This document shows, in pieces, positions 15,282 to 23,992 of a DNA stretch of 64,000 nucleotides; within the stretch, counting starts at the first letter, position 1; every line of letters begins with the position of its first letter. Location of the stretch: positions 496,001 through 560,000 of the forward strand of contig CBDIBE010000012.1 in assembly GCA_965276815.1 (NCBI GenBank). The letters run 5' to 3'. The position numbers and the translations under genes are program-made. The DNA comes from JAVVHH01 sp965276815. Lineage in GTDB: Bacteria; Pseudomonadota; Alphaproteobacteria; Acetobacterales; Acetobacteraceae. The notes under the pieces are model-generated. The model did not search any database. It saw nothing but the letters and a program-made list of their open reading frames with translations, and was not told the origin of the DNA.

Positions 15282-17354
15282 GTGCGCATTAAGGGAGTCG
15301 AGATCGAAAACTTCCGGCTTCTGCGAGATGTCGCAGTGGGTTTGGAAGATCGCACTACGCTGATCGTGGGGCGAAACAATAGCGGCAAGACCTCAATAGC
15401 CGAGCTTTTCCGACGACTTCTTGGCGAGAAGTCACCGTCATTCAGGGTGGAGGATTTTTCCCTGGGTTGCCACGAGTGCTTCTGGACGGCGTTCAAAGCC
15501 TTCCAGGCGGAAGCCGCTGCGCCGGACGTCGTTGCACTCCTCCCGTCCATCAAGGTCACGATCGACATCACCTATGACGTCAATGCTCCAGATCTCGGCC
15601 CGCTGAGCGACTGCATCGTCGATCTCGATCCGAACTGTAGCGACGCAAGGCTCATCCTCACTTACGGCCCGCGGCCCACCGCGCCGGCAACGCTTTTCGC
15701 TGATCTCGCTGTCGGCGAGGATGTGGCGGTCAACCGTTTGGCTTTGTTTCGGGCGTTGGGCAGCCGCGTGCCAGGTGCCTACGCGACGTCGCTGGAAGCG
15801 GTCGATCCCAACGATTCGACCAATCGAAAGTCGTTGGAGCCGAAAACGCTCACAGCGCTGGTCCGGGGCGGGTTCATCAATGCGCAGCGTGGCCTTGATG
15901 ACGATACGCACCGCGAGAGAGACGTTCTCGGCAAAGTCGTGGAAGTGCTCTTTCAGTCGGCGCTTACTGATCCCGTCGACCCCGAGAAGCGGACCACAGC
16001 CGAGCAACTCAAGGCGGCCGTTGAGCAAATTCAGAGCGACCTGCACGTCGGCTTCAACGCGAAGCTCACTTCGCTTCTGCCGACGTTCGATCTATTCGGC
16101 TATCCTGGTCTCTCTGATCCTGGACTCGTCACCGAGACCAGCTTCGACGTCGACAAGCTGTTGAACGATCACACCAAGGTTCGTTACGTCGGCGTCAACG
16201 GCATGACCCTGCCCGAAACCTATAACGGACTCGGCGTGCGCAATCTGGTCTACATGCTGCTCCAGTTGTTGCGGTTCTTTCGCGAGTATCAGGCCACGCC
16301 GACCGCTGCCGGTGTGCATCTGATCTTTATCGAGGAACCGGAAGCGCACCTGCATCCTCAGATGCAGGAGGTCTTCATCCGCCAGCTTGACCAGATCACC
16401 AGCGCCTTTGTCGCTCAGCTCAATGAGAACAGGCCTTGGCCAGTCCAGTTCGTCGTAACCACACACTCACCGCATATGGCGAACGAAGCGCGCTTCGAGG
16501 CCATGCGTTATTTCCTCTCGGTTCCGGATGGCGAGGGCATGCGCCGTTCGATCGTGAAGGATTTGCGCAAGGGCATGGGCGGCGCACCCGAGCCTGACCG
16601 CGAATTCCTGCATCAATATCTGACCCTGACGCGGTGCGATCTGTTTTTCGCCGACAAGGCGGTCCTGATCGAGGGCACGGCAGAGCGCATCCTACTCCCC
16701 GCAATGATCCGCAAGACCGATAGCGCCGCCGCTGGTCAGCCGCAGCTCGGAAGCCAGTATCTCACGGTGATGGAGGTCGGCGGCGCCTATGCGCATCGCT
16801 TCTTCGATCTCCTATCGTTCCTAGATCTACGCACCCTAATCATCACCGACATCGATGCAGTGAAGCCGAACGATAGCGGAAAGCGTGTCGCCGTGCCCGT
16901 AGCGGAGGGTTTGTTCACCAGCAACGGGTGCTTGAAAGCCTTGTTTGGCGACGACGTTTCGCCGGAGGCCCTGCTGGGAAAGACTGCGGCAGAGAAGACA
17001 ACTGGCATTCGGCGCGTCACCTTCCAGATACCGGAAGCCCAAGGCGGACCGTGCGGTCGGAGCTTCGAGGATGCTTTCATCCTGGCCAATCCTGCACGTT
17101 TTCCTCTTGGGGACGGCGACCATGCGCTTGCGGCCTATACCTTGGCCAGTGATCAGAAGAAGTCCACCTTCGCGCTGGAGCACGCGATCGAGCACACCGA
17201 GTGGAATGTTCCCCGATATATCGCCGAGGGGCTGCGCTGGCTGGCGGAAGGCAATCCAGCGCCGATAGAGCCGGTTCCGCAGGTCGCGGTAGAGATCGTT
17301 GCGGACGCCGCAGGCATCGCGGTCAACGTAGCTGAGGTTGGCGACAATGGCTGA
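15282..17354 (+). CDS. OLD-family ATP-dependent endonuclease (GajA-like)
   Basis: A 690-residue class 2 OLD protein. N-terminal ABC-type ATPase: Walker A GRNNSGKTS near residue 29, Walker B LIFIEEPEAHLHP near 346, H-loop TTHSPHM near 390. C-terminal Toprim nuclease: AVLIEGTAERILLPAM with the catalytic Glu near 464 and the TDIDAVKP acidic motif near 522. GTG 15282 is preceded by AGGGGGA. The next gene is a UvrD-like helicase overlapping by 8 bp, the arrangement of Gabija anti-phage systems, where GajA nicks DNA when nucleotides are depleted. It is about 110 residues longer than typical GajA, so a divergent Gabija-like system is the best description. Confidence 0.85.
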   Translation: MRIKGVEIENFRLLRDVAVGLEDRTTLIVGRNNSGKTSIAELFRRLLGEKSPSFRVEDFSLGCHECFWTAFKAFQAEAAAPDVVALLPSIKVTIDITYDVNAPDLGPLSDCIVDLDPNCSDARLILTYGPRPTAPATLFADLAVGEDVAVNRLALFRALGSRVPGAYATSLEAVDPNDSTNRKSLEPKTLTALVRGGFINAQRGLDDDTHRERDVLGKVVEVLFQSALTDPVDPEKRTTAEQLKAAVEQIQSDLHVGFNAKLTSLLPTFDLFGYPGLSDPGLVTETSFDVDKLLNDHTKVRYVGVNGMTLPETYNGLGVRNLVYMLLQLLRFFREYQATPTAAGVHLIFIEEPEAHLHPQMQEVFIRQLDQITSAFVAQLNENRPWPVQFVVTTHSPHMANEARFEAMRYFLSVPDGEGMRRSIVKDLRKGMGGAPEPDREFLHQYLTLTRCDLFFADKAVLIEGTAERILLPAMIRKTDSAAAGQPQLGSQYLTVMEVGGAYAHRFFDLLSFLDLRTLIITDIDAVKPNDSGKRVAVPVAEGLFTSNGCLKALFGDDVSPEALLGKTAAEKTTGIRRVTFQIPEAQGGPCGRSFEDAFILANPARFPLGDGDHALAAYTLASDQKKSTFALEHAIEHTEWNVPRYIAEGLRWLAEGNPAPIEPVPQVAVEIVADAAGIAVNVAEVGDNG

Positions 17355-19110
17355 GGAAGCGGAAAATCCCGCAGACACCGCTGGTCGTATCGCGCTTCAG
17401 CGGATGTTTGCCTGTCTCGACGAGGGGCGCAGCTTTCGTTTGGAGGCCGGTGCCGGAGCCGGGAAGACCTACTCGCTCGACAAGGCACTTCGCCGCCTGA
17501 TCGATCGCCGGGGCGCCGAGCTTCTCCGCCGCGGCCAACAAGTTGGCTGCATCACCTACACCAACGTCGCCAAGGATGAAATTATCTCTCGCATCCAGGC
17601 TCATCCTGCCGTGCGTCCCGAGACGATTCACGGCTTTTGCTGGAGCATCCTCCAGGACTTCCAATCGACGCTCCGCGCGCTTGTGCCGGGTCTTGAAGGA
17701 TGGGCGGAGCGCCTCGAACCTGTTGGCGGCATTGGCGCGCGCCGTGTCCATTACGAGCTGGGATTTCCCAGCGTTGGCGACCATCAGGTCACGCTTCGGC
17801 ACGACGACGTTCTGGCGCTGATGATGCAAGCGCTTGCCTATCCGAAGTTCCGATCGGTCTTGACGGCGCGTTATCCCATCCTTCTCATCGACGAATACCA
17901 GGATACTGACGCCGGCTTCGTCGATGCGATCAAGGCATGGTTCCTGAACACGGGCCAAGGTCCGCAGCTCGGCCTGTTCGGCGATCACTGGCAAAAGATC
18001 TACGGCGAGGGCTGCGGCCTGGTCGAGCACGCGGCGCTGGAAGTGATCGACAAGAATGCGAATTTCCGATCCACCGACCCGATCGTCCAGGTGCTCAATC
18101 GAATGCGACCGGCGCTGCCGCAAATGGTACGCGATCCCGCTATGCCGGGCGAAGCGCGCGTGTTCCATACCAACCTCTGGCCCGGCGTCAGGCGGACCGG
18201 ACAAGGCGGCGGTCACTGGACCGGCGATACAAGCCCTGAAGCCGCAAAGGCGTATTTCGCGCACATCAAGCATCGGCTAGCGGCCGAGGGCTGGGACCTC
18301 GCGGTCGGGAAAACCAAGATCCTCATGCTCAGCCACAGCGTCCTCGCTCGCGAGCAGGGCTATTCGGGCATTCCGCCGATTTATGGCCAGTTCAACGATC
18401 CTTGGTTGAAGAAGGACGATCCCCACATCAAGTTCCTGGCCGACCAGTTAGAGCCGGCTTGTGCCGCCTTCGAGGCAAAGCGTTACGGTGAAATGTTCGG
18501 TTGCTTCGGAACCGGCACGCCTAAAATCCACAAGCACGCGGACAAGGTGGCGTGGACGCAGGCCATGACCGCCCTGATAGGGCTGCGAACATCGGGGACG
18601 ATCGGTGCGGTTGTCGACTTCATCGCCGCTCAGCCGCACATGCGCCTTCCGGAGCCTGTGGAAGAAGCCGAGCGGCGACTCGCTGATGCCGGCCCTGAGC
18701 CGGTGGAAGGAGAGTCGCGTCGCGTTACCCAACTTCGGAAGCTGCGCGCAGTCCCCTATACGGAACTGATAGCCCTCGACCGCTTCATCGATGGGCATAC
18801 CCCCTTCGCCACCAAGCACGGCGTCAAGGGCGCGGAGTTTGAGAACGTACTGGTGATCGTCGGTCGCGGATGGAACAAGTACAATTTCGGCCAGATGCTC
18901 GAATGGATGGAGCCCGGTCCACCTTCCGACAAGATTGAGTTCTTCGAGAATAACCGCAACCTGTTTTACGTGGCATGCTCCCGGCCCAAAATCCGACTGG
19001 CTCTGCTTTTCACGCAGGTGCTCTCTCAGAATGCTATGGCGCGACTTACGGCTTGGTTTGGCGCCGCGAACATTGTCGCTCTGCCTGCGGACCCTCAAGC
19101 CGCAGCCTGA
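17347..19110 (+). CDS. UvrD-like helicase (GajB-like)
   Basis: A 587-residue SF1 helicase: Walker A GAGAGKTYS near residue 38, motif II IDEYQDTDAGF near 181, motif III-like LFGDHWQKIYG near 212, and the late motif HGVKGAEFENVLVIVGR near 490, followed by NLFYVACSRPK. I use ATG 17347, which overlaps the OLD stop by 8 bp with GAGG 10 bases upstream; a TTG at 17338 is the alternative. In Gabija, GajB senses DNA ends and stimulates GajA. The overlap implies fixed stoichiometry. The gene ends 36 bp from the convergent PD-(D/E)XK gene. Confidence 0.85.
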   Translation: MAEEAENPADTAGRIALQRMFACLDEGRSFRLEAGAGAGKTYSLDKALRRLIDRRGAELLRRGQQVGCITYTNVAKDEIISRIQAHPAVRPETIHGFCWSILQDFQSTLRALVPGLEGWAERLEPVGGIGARRVHYELGFPSVGDHQVTLRHDDVLALMMQALAYPKFRSVLTARYPILLIDEYQDTDAGFVDAIKAWFLNTGQGPQLGLFGDHWQKIYGEGCGLVEHAALEVIDKNANFRSTDPIVQVLNRMRPALPQMVRDPAMPGEARVFHTNLWPGVRRTGQGGGHWTGDTSPEAAKAYFAHIKHRLAAEGWDLAVGKTKILMLSHSVLAREQGYSGIPPIYGQFNDPWLKKDDPHIKFLADQLEPACAAFEAKRYGEMFGCFGTGTPKIHKHADKVAWTQAMTALIGLRTSGTIGAVVDFIAAQPHMRLPEPVEEAERRLADAGPEPVEGESRRVTQLRKLRAVPYTELIALDRFIDGHTPFATKHGVKGAEFENVLVIVGRGWNKYNFGQMLEWMEPGPPSDKIEFFENNRNLFYVACSRPKIRLALLFTQVLSQNAMARLTAWFGAANIVALPADPQAAA

Positions 19111-19146
19111 GCATCACGCTCTAAGCCTCCGCGCGGATGGCGCTGA

Positions 19147-20451
19147 TCAATCCCGAATAGCAGTTTGGCGGCGCGACGGTGTCGGCGCCCGGAACTTGAG
19201 GACGCGCGTCGCGATCGCGAAGAACCCCTTGAGGTTCGCGGTCGAAATGTCGGTTTGATACAGAGGGCAAGACCGCTCTTCGTCGACCTGGAAGCCAACC
19301 CTGCAAGGCTCCGTCGTCCGCTCGAGGCGGGCGTAGGATTGATCGCTCACCTTCGCCGGTGTGCCCTGTCGGCCGAAGCGAGACCAATAGGTCTCGATCG
19401 GATGCCTGCGTTCCCACTGTTTCAGACTGTCGTCTTTGGAGAAGCGATCGCACTCACTACTGCACACTAGCTGTAGATCACCACGAAGACTGTCGAGGAC
19501 CGGACCGAGGAGGAGGTCCACAACCTTCGCCGGGAAGGGTTCACCGCCGTCGGTTCGGAGGGCGATCTCCATCACCTCCTGCAGTCGGTCGGATAGGTCA
19601 TGACGGAGGGTCGCTAGAATAAGATAGGCGATCGCTTCGACGATCGGGCCCTGGTCCACACCAGCCTTCATCAACCGGGTGTAGAGGAACAGTAGATTAA
19701 AGATCGCCATCGAACAGGCTGCGAGGGTTTCTTCGGCCGAGCAATATCCGCCCCAAGGCCGCTCATCGATGCTGCCGTGGGCGAACTCGTTGGCGATAAG
19801 CGCGATTCGCTCCATCGGACCGATTTTGAGCGTTTCGCGCTCCGCCCAAATCCGCCGCGCCCGCTCGATTGAGCTATATTCCAACAGGCTCCAGAAGCGT
19901 TCTGTGATGGCTTGCAGGTATCCGGCCGAACTCAGGCCGCCCTCGAACAGTCGTAACACGGTCGAGGGCTGGTCGCTCAGCATACGCTCCAGGACCGGCT
20001 GGTCCCACAGGAGGATCTGCGGTCTGGGAAAGCGCGCCTGCCATGTCTTTACCCAGTCGCGGGTCGGGTTTGAAAACGTCGTGTTAGTTGCGATCACCAA
20101 GCAGTCGACGGTCTTATCGGCCAGCACGTTGTTGCAGGCCGACGTAACCGCATCTTTCTCGACCGTCCCGGCCCGCCCCTTACATTCAATCCACCAGCGC
20201 TTGGCCTCGACCTGGCCGTCCGAGCCCGGCGTATAGAATCGGCCTTCAAGATCGCGGCCGCCGTCGGCAGCGCCGCCGCCAGTACCTCCGAGTCGCCACT
20301 CCAGGTCACGCGCGCCGATCCCATCGAGCAGCCAGAACAAGCATTCTTCCAACGCCCTGCCTTTGAGCTCCCTAAACGGAAGCTCCGTGGGCAAGACCCA
20401 TTTGGGTGCGCCGTTGGGGCCGTCTCCATCGGGTTTGTCGTCTTCGGCCAA
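19147..20451 (-). CDS. Mrr-like PD-(D/E)XK restriction endonuclease-type protein
   Basis: A 434-residue protein with an N-terminal nuclease fold: LEECLFWLLDGIGARDLEWRL, GGAADGGRDLEGRF (catalytic Asp) and the strand WWIECKGRAG (E-x-K), then CLVIATNTTFS, as in Mrr/restriction_endonuclease-like families. The C-terminal 270 residues are helical and unrecognised and include many Cys and Trp residues (GGYCSAEETLAACS). The start is TTG 20451 with GAGG 6 bases upstream inside the end of the AbiJ-like gene, two bases after its stop, so the two are coupled. No methyltransferase is nearby, so classic restriction-modification is unlikely; abortive DNA cleavage is more plausible. Confidence 0.72.
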   Translation of the reverse strand: MAEDDKPDGDGPNGAPKWVLPTELPFRELKGRALEECLFWLLDGIGARDLEWRLGGTGGGAADGGRDLEGRFYTPGSDGQVEAKRWWIECKGRAGTVEKDAVTSACNNVLADKTVDCLVIATNTTFSNPTRDWVKTWQARFPRPQILLWDQPVLERMLSDQPSTVLRLFEGGLSSAGYLQAITERFWSLLEYSSIERARRIWAERETLKIGPMERIALIANEFAHGSIDERPWGGYCSAEETLAACSMAIFNLLFLYTRLMKAGVDQGPIVEAIAYLILATLRHDLSDRLQEVMEIALRTDGGEPFPAKVVDLLLGPVLDSLRGDLQLVCSSECDRFSKDDSLKQWERRHPIETYWSRFGRQGTPAKVSDQSYARLERTTEPCRVGFQVDEERSCPLYQTDISTANLKGFFAIATRVLKFRAPTPSRRQTAIRD

Positions 20452-20453
20452 CG

Positions 20454-21257
20454 CTACCTCGCCCGACCCGACGCCCGCAGGAGATAGACGCTTATCGCAG
20501 ACGCCACGGTGACCACGAGTTCGGCTTCTTCGAACCGTGGCTCGCGACCTTCTTGAATGTGCCGGCCCTGCTCAGAGGCGAACCCCCACAGCTTATGCAG
20601 GGCGGTGTCGAGCGGGGGAGGAAAGCTCAGCCGGCCGATGATCTTTCCGAGGGTGTCGGTGCTCCCATCGACCTCGCGTGCCACGCATTCCAAGGCGGCC
20701 ATGGCATGCTGGATGGCGCCCGTCACGTCAGCCGCCGGGCGGCGCGAGATGTCCTTGAGCGCCTCATGCAATTCGTTGGCGGCGGTCGGCGTCCCAGCGT
20801 CCCGCATGATTTGAGCCGCGTCGCCGGTGGCCAGTTCGAACGGCTCAGATCCGCGGACGACGATGACGCCCGCTTTCATCTGCCAGCCAACGCCATGTTC
20901 ATGAAACAGCAGGTTCAGGCGACGCTCAAATTCCGGCCGCCGGGAGTCGGTGTAGTCACCCTCGCCAACGGCGTGGTAGAGGCGTTCGGCGATGTCATAG
21001 ACCCGATACCAGGGCGCCCCATCGATCAGGTAAGAAACCTCGTTCTCGACGTTCCCAGGCGACCAGTTGTTCGGGTCCGGACGCTTGAGCAGAACCTCGC
21101 AGACAGCGTCTCGCATTCCGCCTGGGCCGAGGCCGCAGGCATAGCCAAGCATTAATACACCATCGCGCACAACGTCAGGCGCGTCTTCCCGGATAGTGAT
21201 CTCGGCGTCGGGCGGCCGAAATCCAAATCGATCTGAAAATGGCGACGACTTATCCAT
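20454..21257 (-). CDS. AbiJ-NTD4-like abortive infection protein
   Basis: A 267-residue protein whose N-terminus, FSDRFGFRPPDAEITIREDAP, is the hallmark of the AbiJ N-terminal domain 4 family, and whose C-terminus (RHIQEGREPRFEEAELVVTVAS) resembles the HEPN-like tail of Abi proteins with an R...H...E pattern. ATG 21257 is preferred to the TTG at 21263. The stop is 2 bp from the PD-(D/E)XK start. AbiJ-type proteins are linked with abortive phage resistance; the pairing with a nuclease suggests a sensor-effector couple, which is inference. Confidence 0.75.
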   Translation of the reverse strand: MDKSSPFSDRFGFRPPDAEITIREDAPDVVRDGVLMLGYACGLGPGGMRDAVCEVLLKRPDPNNWSPGNVENEVSYLIDGAPWYRVYDIAERLYHAVGEGDYTDSRRPEFERRLNLLFHEHGVGWQMKAGVIVVRGSEPFELATGDAAQIMRDAGTPTAANELHEALKDISRRPAADVTGAIQHAMAALECVAREVDGSTDTLGKIIGRLSFPPPLDTALHKLWGFASEQGRHIQEGREPRFEEAELVVTVASAISVYLLRASGRAR

Positions 21258-21314
21258 TCCCAATATCTAGCATGGCTTGAAAGATCGGTGATAGGCAGCG
21301 ACTAGCTGGTCGGA

Positions 21315-21827
21315 CTAGGCCGGAAATACATGATCGATCCATGAAGCGCAGGCAGCTACGACCTCAAGCGCCATTCCCGGGGAGTGGATGTCGGACGTGC
21401 CATGAGACAATCCATTTCGTAGGGCGATCAAAGCCTCGATAGGGTCGGAGACCACTGTGGGACCGGGCACAAGCGCTGGTAGGATGCCTGCCTTCCTCGC
21501 CCTGTCGACGAGATTGCGCAGCGTCCCGCGAGCGGCACCGCCGTGGCCGTTGAGCCGATGTTTCAACGCCAGCTCGAACGCGCCGAATGCCTGCACTTCA
21601 CCGACAACGAACAGATCATAGTCGAAGAAAGCGTAGATGATGGTGTTTCGGGCGCGGTCGAAGGCGGCGCCGACTTCATCAGGCACGGCGTCGTTGAGAT
21701 TGATGTTCGCTATCGCTCCATGATGATCGGCAAGCGTCATTCGCCGGGCGACTCCACGTTCAACGACGCAGAGATCGGCGAAGCGAGGATCGGGTTTCAA
21801 AATGTCATCGAACGACTTGAAGGGCAT
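21315..21827 (-). CDS. HEPN-like protein, putative RNase or defence component
   Basis: A 170-residue mostly helical protein. Near the C-terminus it has LIALRNGLSHGTSD, which fits the HEPN catalytic R-x4-6-H motif (RNGLSH). The middle (LFVVGEVQAFGAFELALKHRL) is a HEPN-type helix with the conserved acidic residue spacing. It stands between the integrase (53 bp upstream) and the AbiJ-like gene (57 bp downstream), all on the minus strand. Such proteins are often metal-independent RNases in toxin or Abi systems. Whether it belongs with the two following genes or is an independent unit cannot be decided from sequence alone. Confidence 0.65.
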   Translation of the reverse strand: MPFKSFDDILKPDPRFADLCVVERGVARRMTLADHHGAIANINLNDAVPDEVGAAFDRARNTIIYAFFDYDLFVVGEVQAFGAFELALKHRLNGHGGAARGTLRNLVDRARKAGILPALVPGPTVVSDPIEALIALRNGLSHGTSDIHSPGMALEVVAACASWIDHVFPA

Positions 21828-21879
21828 TCCCTGGTCCGATCGTTGCGCCGTTCGCCGTTCGCCGTTCGCCGATGCCCCG

Positions 21880-23238
21880 CTACGCTGCGAGCGGGATCTC
21901 TGCCTCCGTCTCCTTCGCCGGGTCGGCGACAGCTTTGGTCAAGAAGCGATCGAGGGCAGCGCGCCGTGAATCCCGGTCCAGCGCGTAGGCCGTCTGTTTG
22001 AACTCAATGCCATCCAGCAAGCCCTGAATATAGCCCGAGATCGTGTCGGCCGCCATGATGAGCGCGGTGTCGAGCGTGTGGATATACTTGCTGGTGACCG
22101 AGCCCTTGGCGTGGCCCACCAATGCCGCGATGGTCACTTCGGTGAAGCCGAGGTCATTGGCGATGCTGGCGAAGCTGTGCCGGAGCACATGCGGCGTCAC
22201 GTCAGAAAGAGCGGAATCCTTGAAGAGCTGCTCCCAATGGTTCGGGAAGCTGCCGAAGGCATTATCCTCGCCCTGGCCAGGGAAGACGTATGTCCCGACA
22301 TCCTCAGCATGCCGCTGTTCCAGATATTCGACGACCGGCAATCCGATCGGCCGGATCGACTCGCCCTCCTTGCTGTCCTCCAACCGCAGGCAGCTCGCTT
22401 CGGTGTCGGCCTCGGTCCATTTCAGACCGATCATTTCGCTGCGGCGGCATCCGGTCAGCGCGATCTGGCGGATGATGTCCACCGTCATCGCGTACTTCTC
22501 GTCCTCGGCGGCTTTGCGCAGCATTTCGCCTAGCGTCCGATATTCGGCCTCGGACAATCGGCGCTGCCGCACGTTGTCCTTTGGCTTGCGGATACCGTGC
22601 GCCGGATTGGACGCTATGATGCCTGCCTCGACGGCGTAGGTAAGAATGCCGCCGAAGAGACCGATCGTGCGCGTCGCCGTTCCGGCGCCGCCACGGACGA
22701 TAGCCTTGCCGCGCAGCTTCGTCGTCTTGACCGAGACGCGCGTCTTGCCGGCCATGATATCCTTCAGGGCCTTGTTGATATCCGCCTTGGTCAGATCCTT
22801 CACACGGCGCGTTCCCAAGAGCGGGATGATGTGGCGCTCGATACGCCCGGTGTCCGTGACGATGGTGGTGGGCTTTTTCGGCCGCCCGCCTTTACCCAGG
22901 ATCAAGCCAGCGTTCAGGTCGTTGAGGTAGAGCGTGCAGAGTTCCTTGACCGTGATGGCCTTATGATCGAGCTGCCGCTCTTCTGCGGGGTTGTCCCCTT
23001 GGGCGACGCGGCCCAACTGAACCTTCGCCTCCTGTCGGGCGGACTCGGCGGTCCAGACACCGTGCAAGCCGATCGTGTATCGGCGCGAGCGTCCCAAGGC
23101 GCGGTATTGAAGGACGTAGCTGCGCTTGCCGGACGCGAACACCCGCAGGCCGAAGCCTGGCAGTTCGTCGTCCCAGATGACATAATCCTTCTCACGCAGC
23201 TCGGCCGTGTCTACGAGACGTTTTGTGAGCTTAGCCAT
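21880..23238 (-). CDS. int: P4-type tyrosine recombinase, ICE integrase
   Basis: A 452-residue integrase with an N-terminal DUF4102/Arm domain (DELPGFGLRVFASGKRSYV) and a C-terminal catalytic domain: first Arg in LTGCRRSEMIGLKW, the HxxR box HVLRHSFASI, the second His in LVGHAKGS and the tyrosine in SKYIH. ATG 23238 is preceded by GGGAGG, so the 35 residues ahead of it in the open frame are discarded. It is the outermost gene of the ICE, transcribed inward. P4-type integrases usually target tRNA 3' ends, yet no tRNA is visible next to it, so the att site is either novel or at the far end of the element. Confidence 0.95.
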   Translation of the reverse strand: MAKLTKRLVDTAELREKDYVIWDDELPGFGLRVFASGKRSYVLQYRALGRSRRYTIGLHGVWTAESARQEAKVQLGRVAQGDNPAEERQLDHKAITVKELCTLYLNDLNAGLILGKGGRPKKPTTIVTDTGRIERHIIPLLGTRRVKDLTKADINKALKDIMAGKTRVSVKTTKLRGKAIVRGGAGTATRTIGLFGGILTYAVEAGIIASNPAHGIRKPKDNVRQRRLSEAEYRTLGEMLRKAAEDEKYAMTVDIIRQIALTGCRRSEMIGLKWTEADTEASCLRLEDSKEGESIRPIGLPVVEYLEQRHAEDVGTYVFPGQGEDNAFGSFPNHWEQLFKDSALSDVTPHVLRHSFASIANDLGFTEVTIAALVGHAKGSVTSKYIHTLDTALIMAADTISGYIQGLLDGIEFKQTAYALDRDSRRAALDRFLTKAVADPAKETEAEIPLAA

Positions 23239-23355
23239 GGGAATCCTCCCGTCCGAACGCCCATTCTCGCGTAAGCGCCACGTAAGCAGGCGGACGCAAA
23301 TCGGAGCGGGTTCGAGAGTACCCCAGACGAGGTAGAATTTCAAATTGTTTAGCGA

Positions 23356-23715
23356 TTACAGTAGCATATCGCATTGGAGCGAAGCCCATCGTAATTGGTC
23401 GAAGGGCAGGTTTAATTGCTCCCCGAGCAGGGGTTCGAGGTCGCGGCCGCCATAAAGCAGGCGGTCGATGACAACGGCGCCCTCGGCGACGTGGAAGGCA
23501 ATGGTGACGCGCTTGGGAAACCCATGATACGCAGGCCAGGCCGCAGATCGTCGCGGCGTGTGCTGCGTTCCGGAAGGTGGCGAAGCGCAGGCAGTAAGCG
23601 CGCAGGCGTTCGGTGTAGAAGTAGGCTACGTCCGGCCCAGCCCGCTCGCCAGGTCATCGTAAAGCTTCAGCAGGTCGGCTTCGGCTTCAGGGGCGAAGAT
23701 GACCTCATGGGTCAC
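23356..23715 (-). pseudogene. parE/relE toxin pseudogene
   Basis: Reading from GTG 23715, VTHEVIFAPEAEADLLKLYD is a ParE N-terminus, but the frame stops at a TAG near codon 30. The family sequence continues in other frames: AYFYTERLRAYCLRFATF, then PERSTRRDDLRPGLRIMGFP, then KRVTIAFHVAEGAVVIDRLL and YGGRDLEPLLGEQ. At least three frameshifts are needed, so the toxin is inactive. The start overlaps the ParD antitoxin stop, the normal toxin-antitoxin arrangement. It lies directly outside the integrase, so it is probably old chromosomal sequence next to the insertion point. Confidence 0.85.
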
Positions 23716-23992
23716 GACGGTCCTTCAGGCGGGCCGCGTGGTGATCGCGCAGGCGGGTTGCCACCTGGTCGGCGGGGATGCCGCGCGACGGATTGGCCTG
23801 CATGGCGTCAAAGATGGCGACCACTTCCGCTTTCAGCCAGCGTTCAACCGCGACATCGCGCTCCTGCAAGGCCCGCAATCCGGCCCGCACGACTTCACTG
23901 GCCGAGGCGTAGCTGCCGGACGCCACAAGCGCGTCGATATAGCTCGCCTGCTCGGCCGGCAGGCTGAAGGTGCGTTTGGCAGGCGACGACAT
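23705..23992 (-). CDS. parD: ParD-type antitoxin (CC2985 family)
   Basis: A 95-residue protein with the ribbon-helix-helix N-terminus KRTFSLPAEQASYIDALVASG followed by SYASASEVVRAGLRALQERD, typical of ParD/CopG antitoxins. ATG 23992 is chosen over a TTG at 23998. It normally neutralises a ParE gyrase toxin and represses its own promoter. The partner gene immediately downstream is frameshifted, so this is an orphan antitoxin; it may still cross-neutralise related toxins. It is intact with no visible defect. Confidence 0.85.
   Translation of the reverse strand: MSSPAKRTFSLPAEQASYIDALVASGSYASASEVVRAGLRALQERDVAVERWLKAEVVAIFDAMQANPSRGIPADQVATRLRDHHAARLKDRRDP

Larger units (their letters stand above)
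1..23350. mobile_element. Right part of an integrative and conjugative element
   Basis: This region carries a plasmid-type replication/partition operon (repA, parA), a conjugative pilin peptidase (traF), an R7A-type excision control module, accessory proteins typical of alphaproteobacterial ICEs (DUF736, DUF932, DUF2493, DUF2840, ParB-like, Toprim), defence cargo and a terminal P4-type tyrosine integrase. The left end lies outside the window. The right end must lie between the integrase start (23238) and the ParD/ParE chromosomal remnant (from 23356); no attachment repeat could be identified because the other end is missing. The boundary given is therefore approximate. Confidence 0.85.

Noticed and set aside
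17347..20451. Considering the helicase and the PD-(D/E)XK gene as one operon
   Set aside because: They are convergent, ending 36 bp apart, so they belong to separate transcripts; the nuclease is grouped with the AbiJ-like gene instead.
23293..23330. GCGGGTTCGAGAGTACCCC resembling a tRNA T-arm near the ICE end
   Set aside because: The bases flanking TTCGAGA do not form a 5-bp stem and no acceptor, D or anticodon arms could be placed around it.
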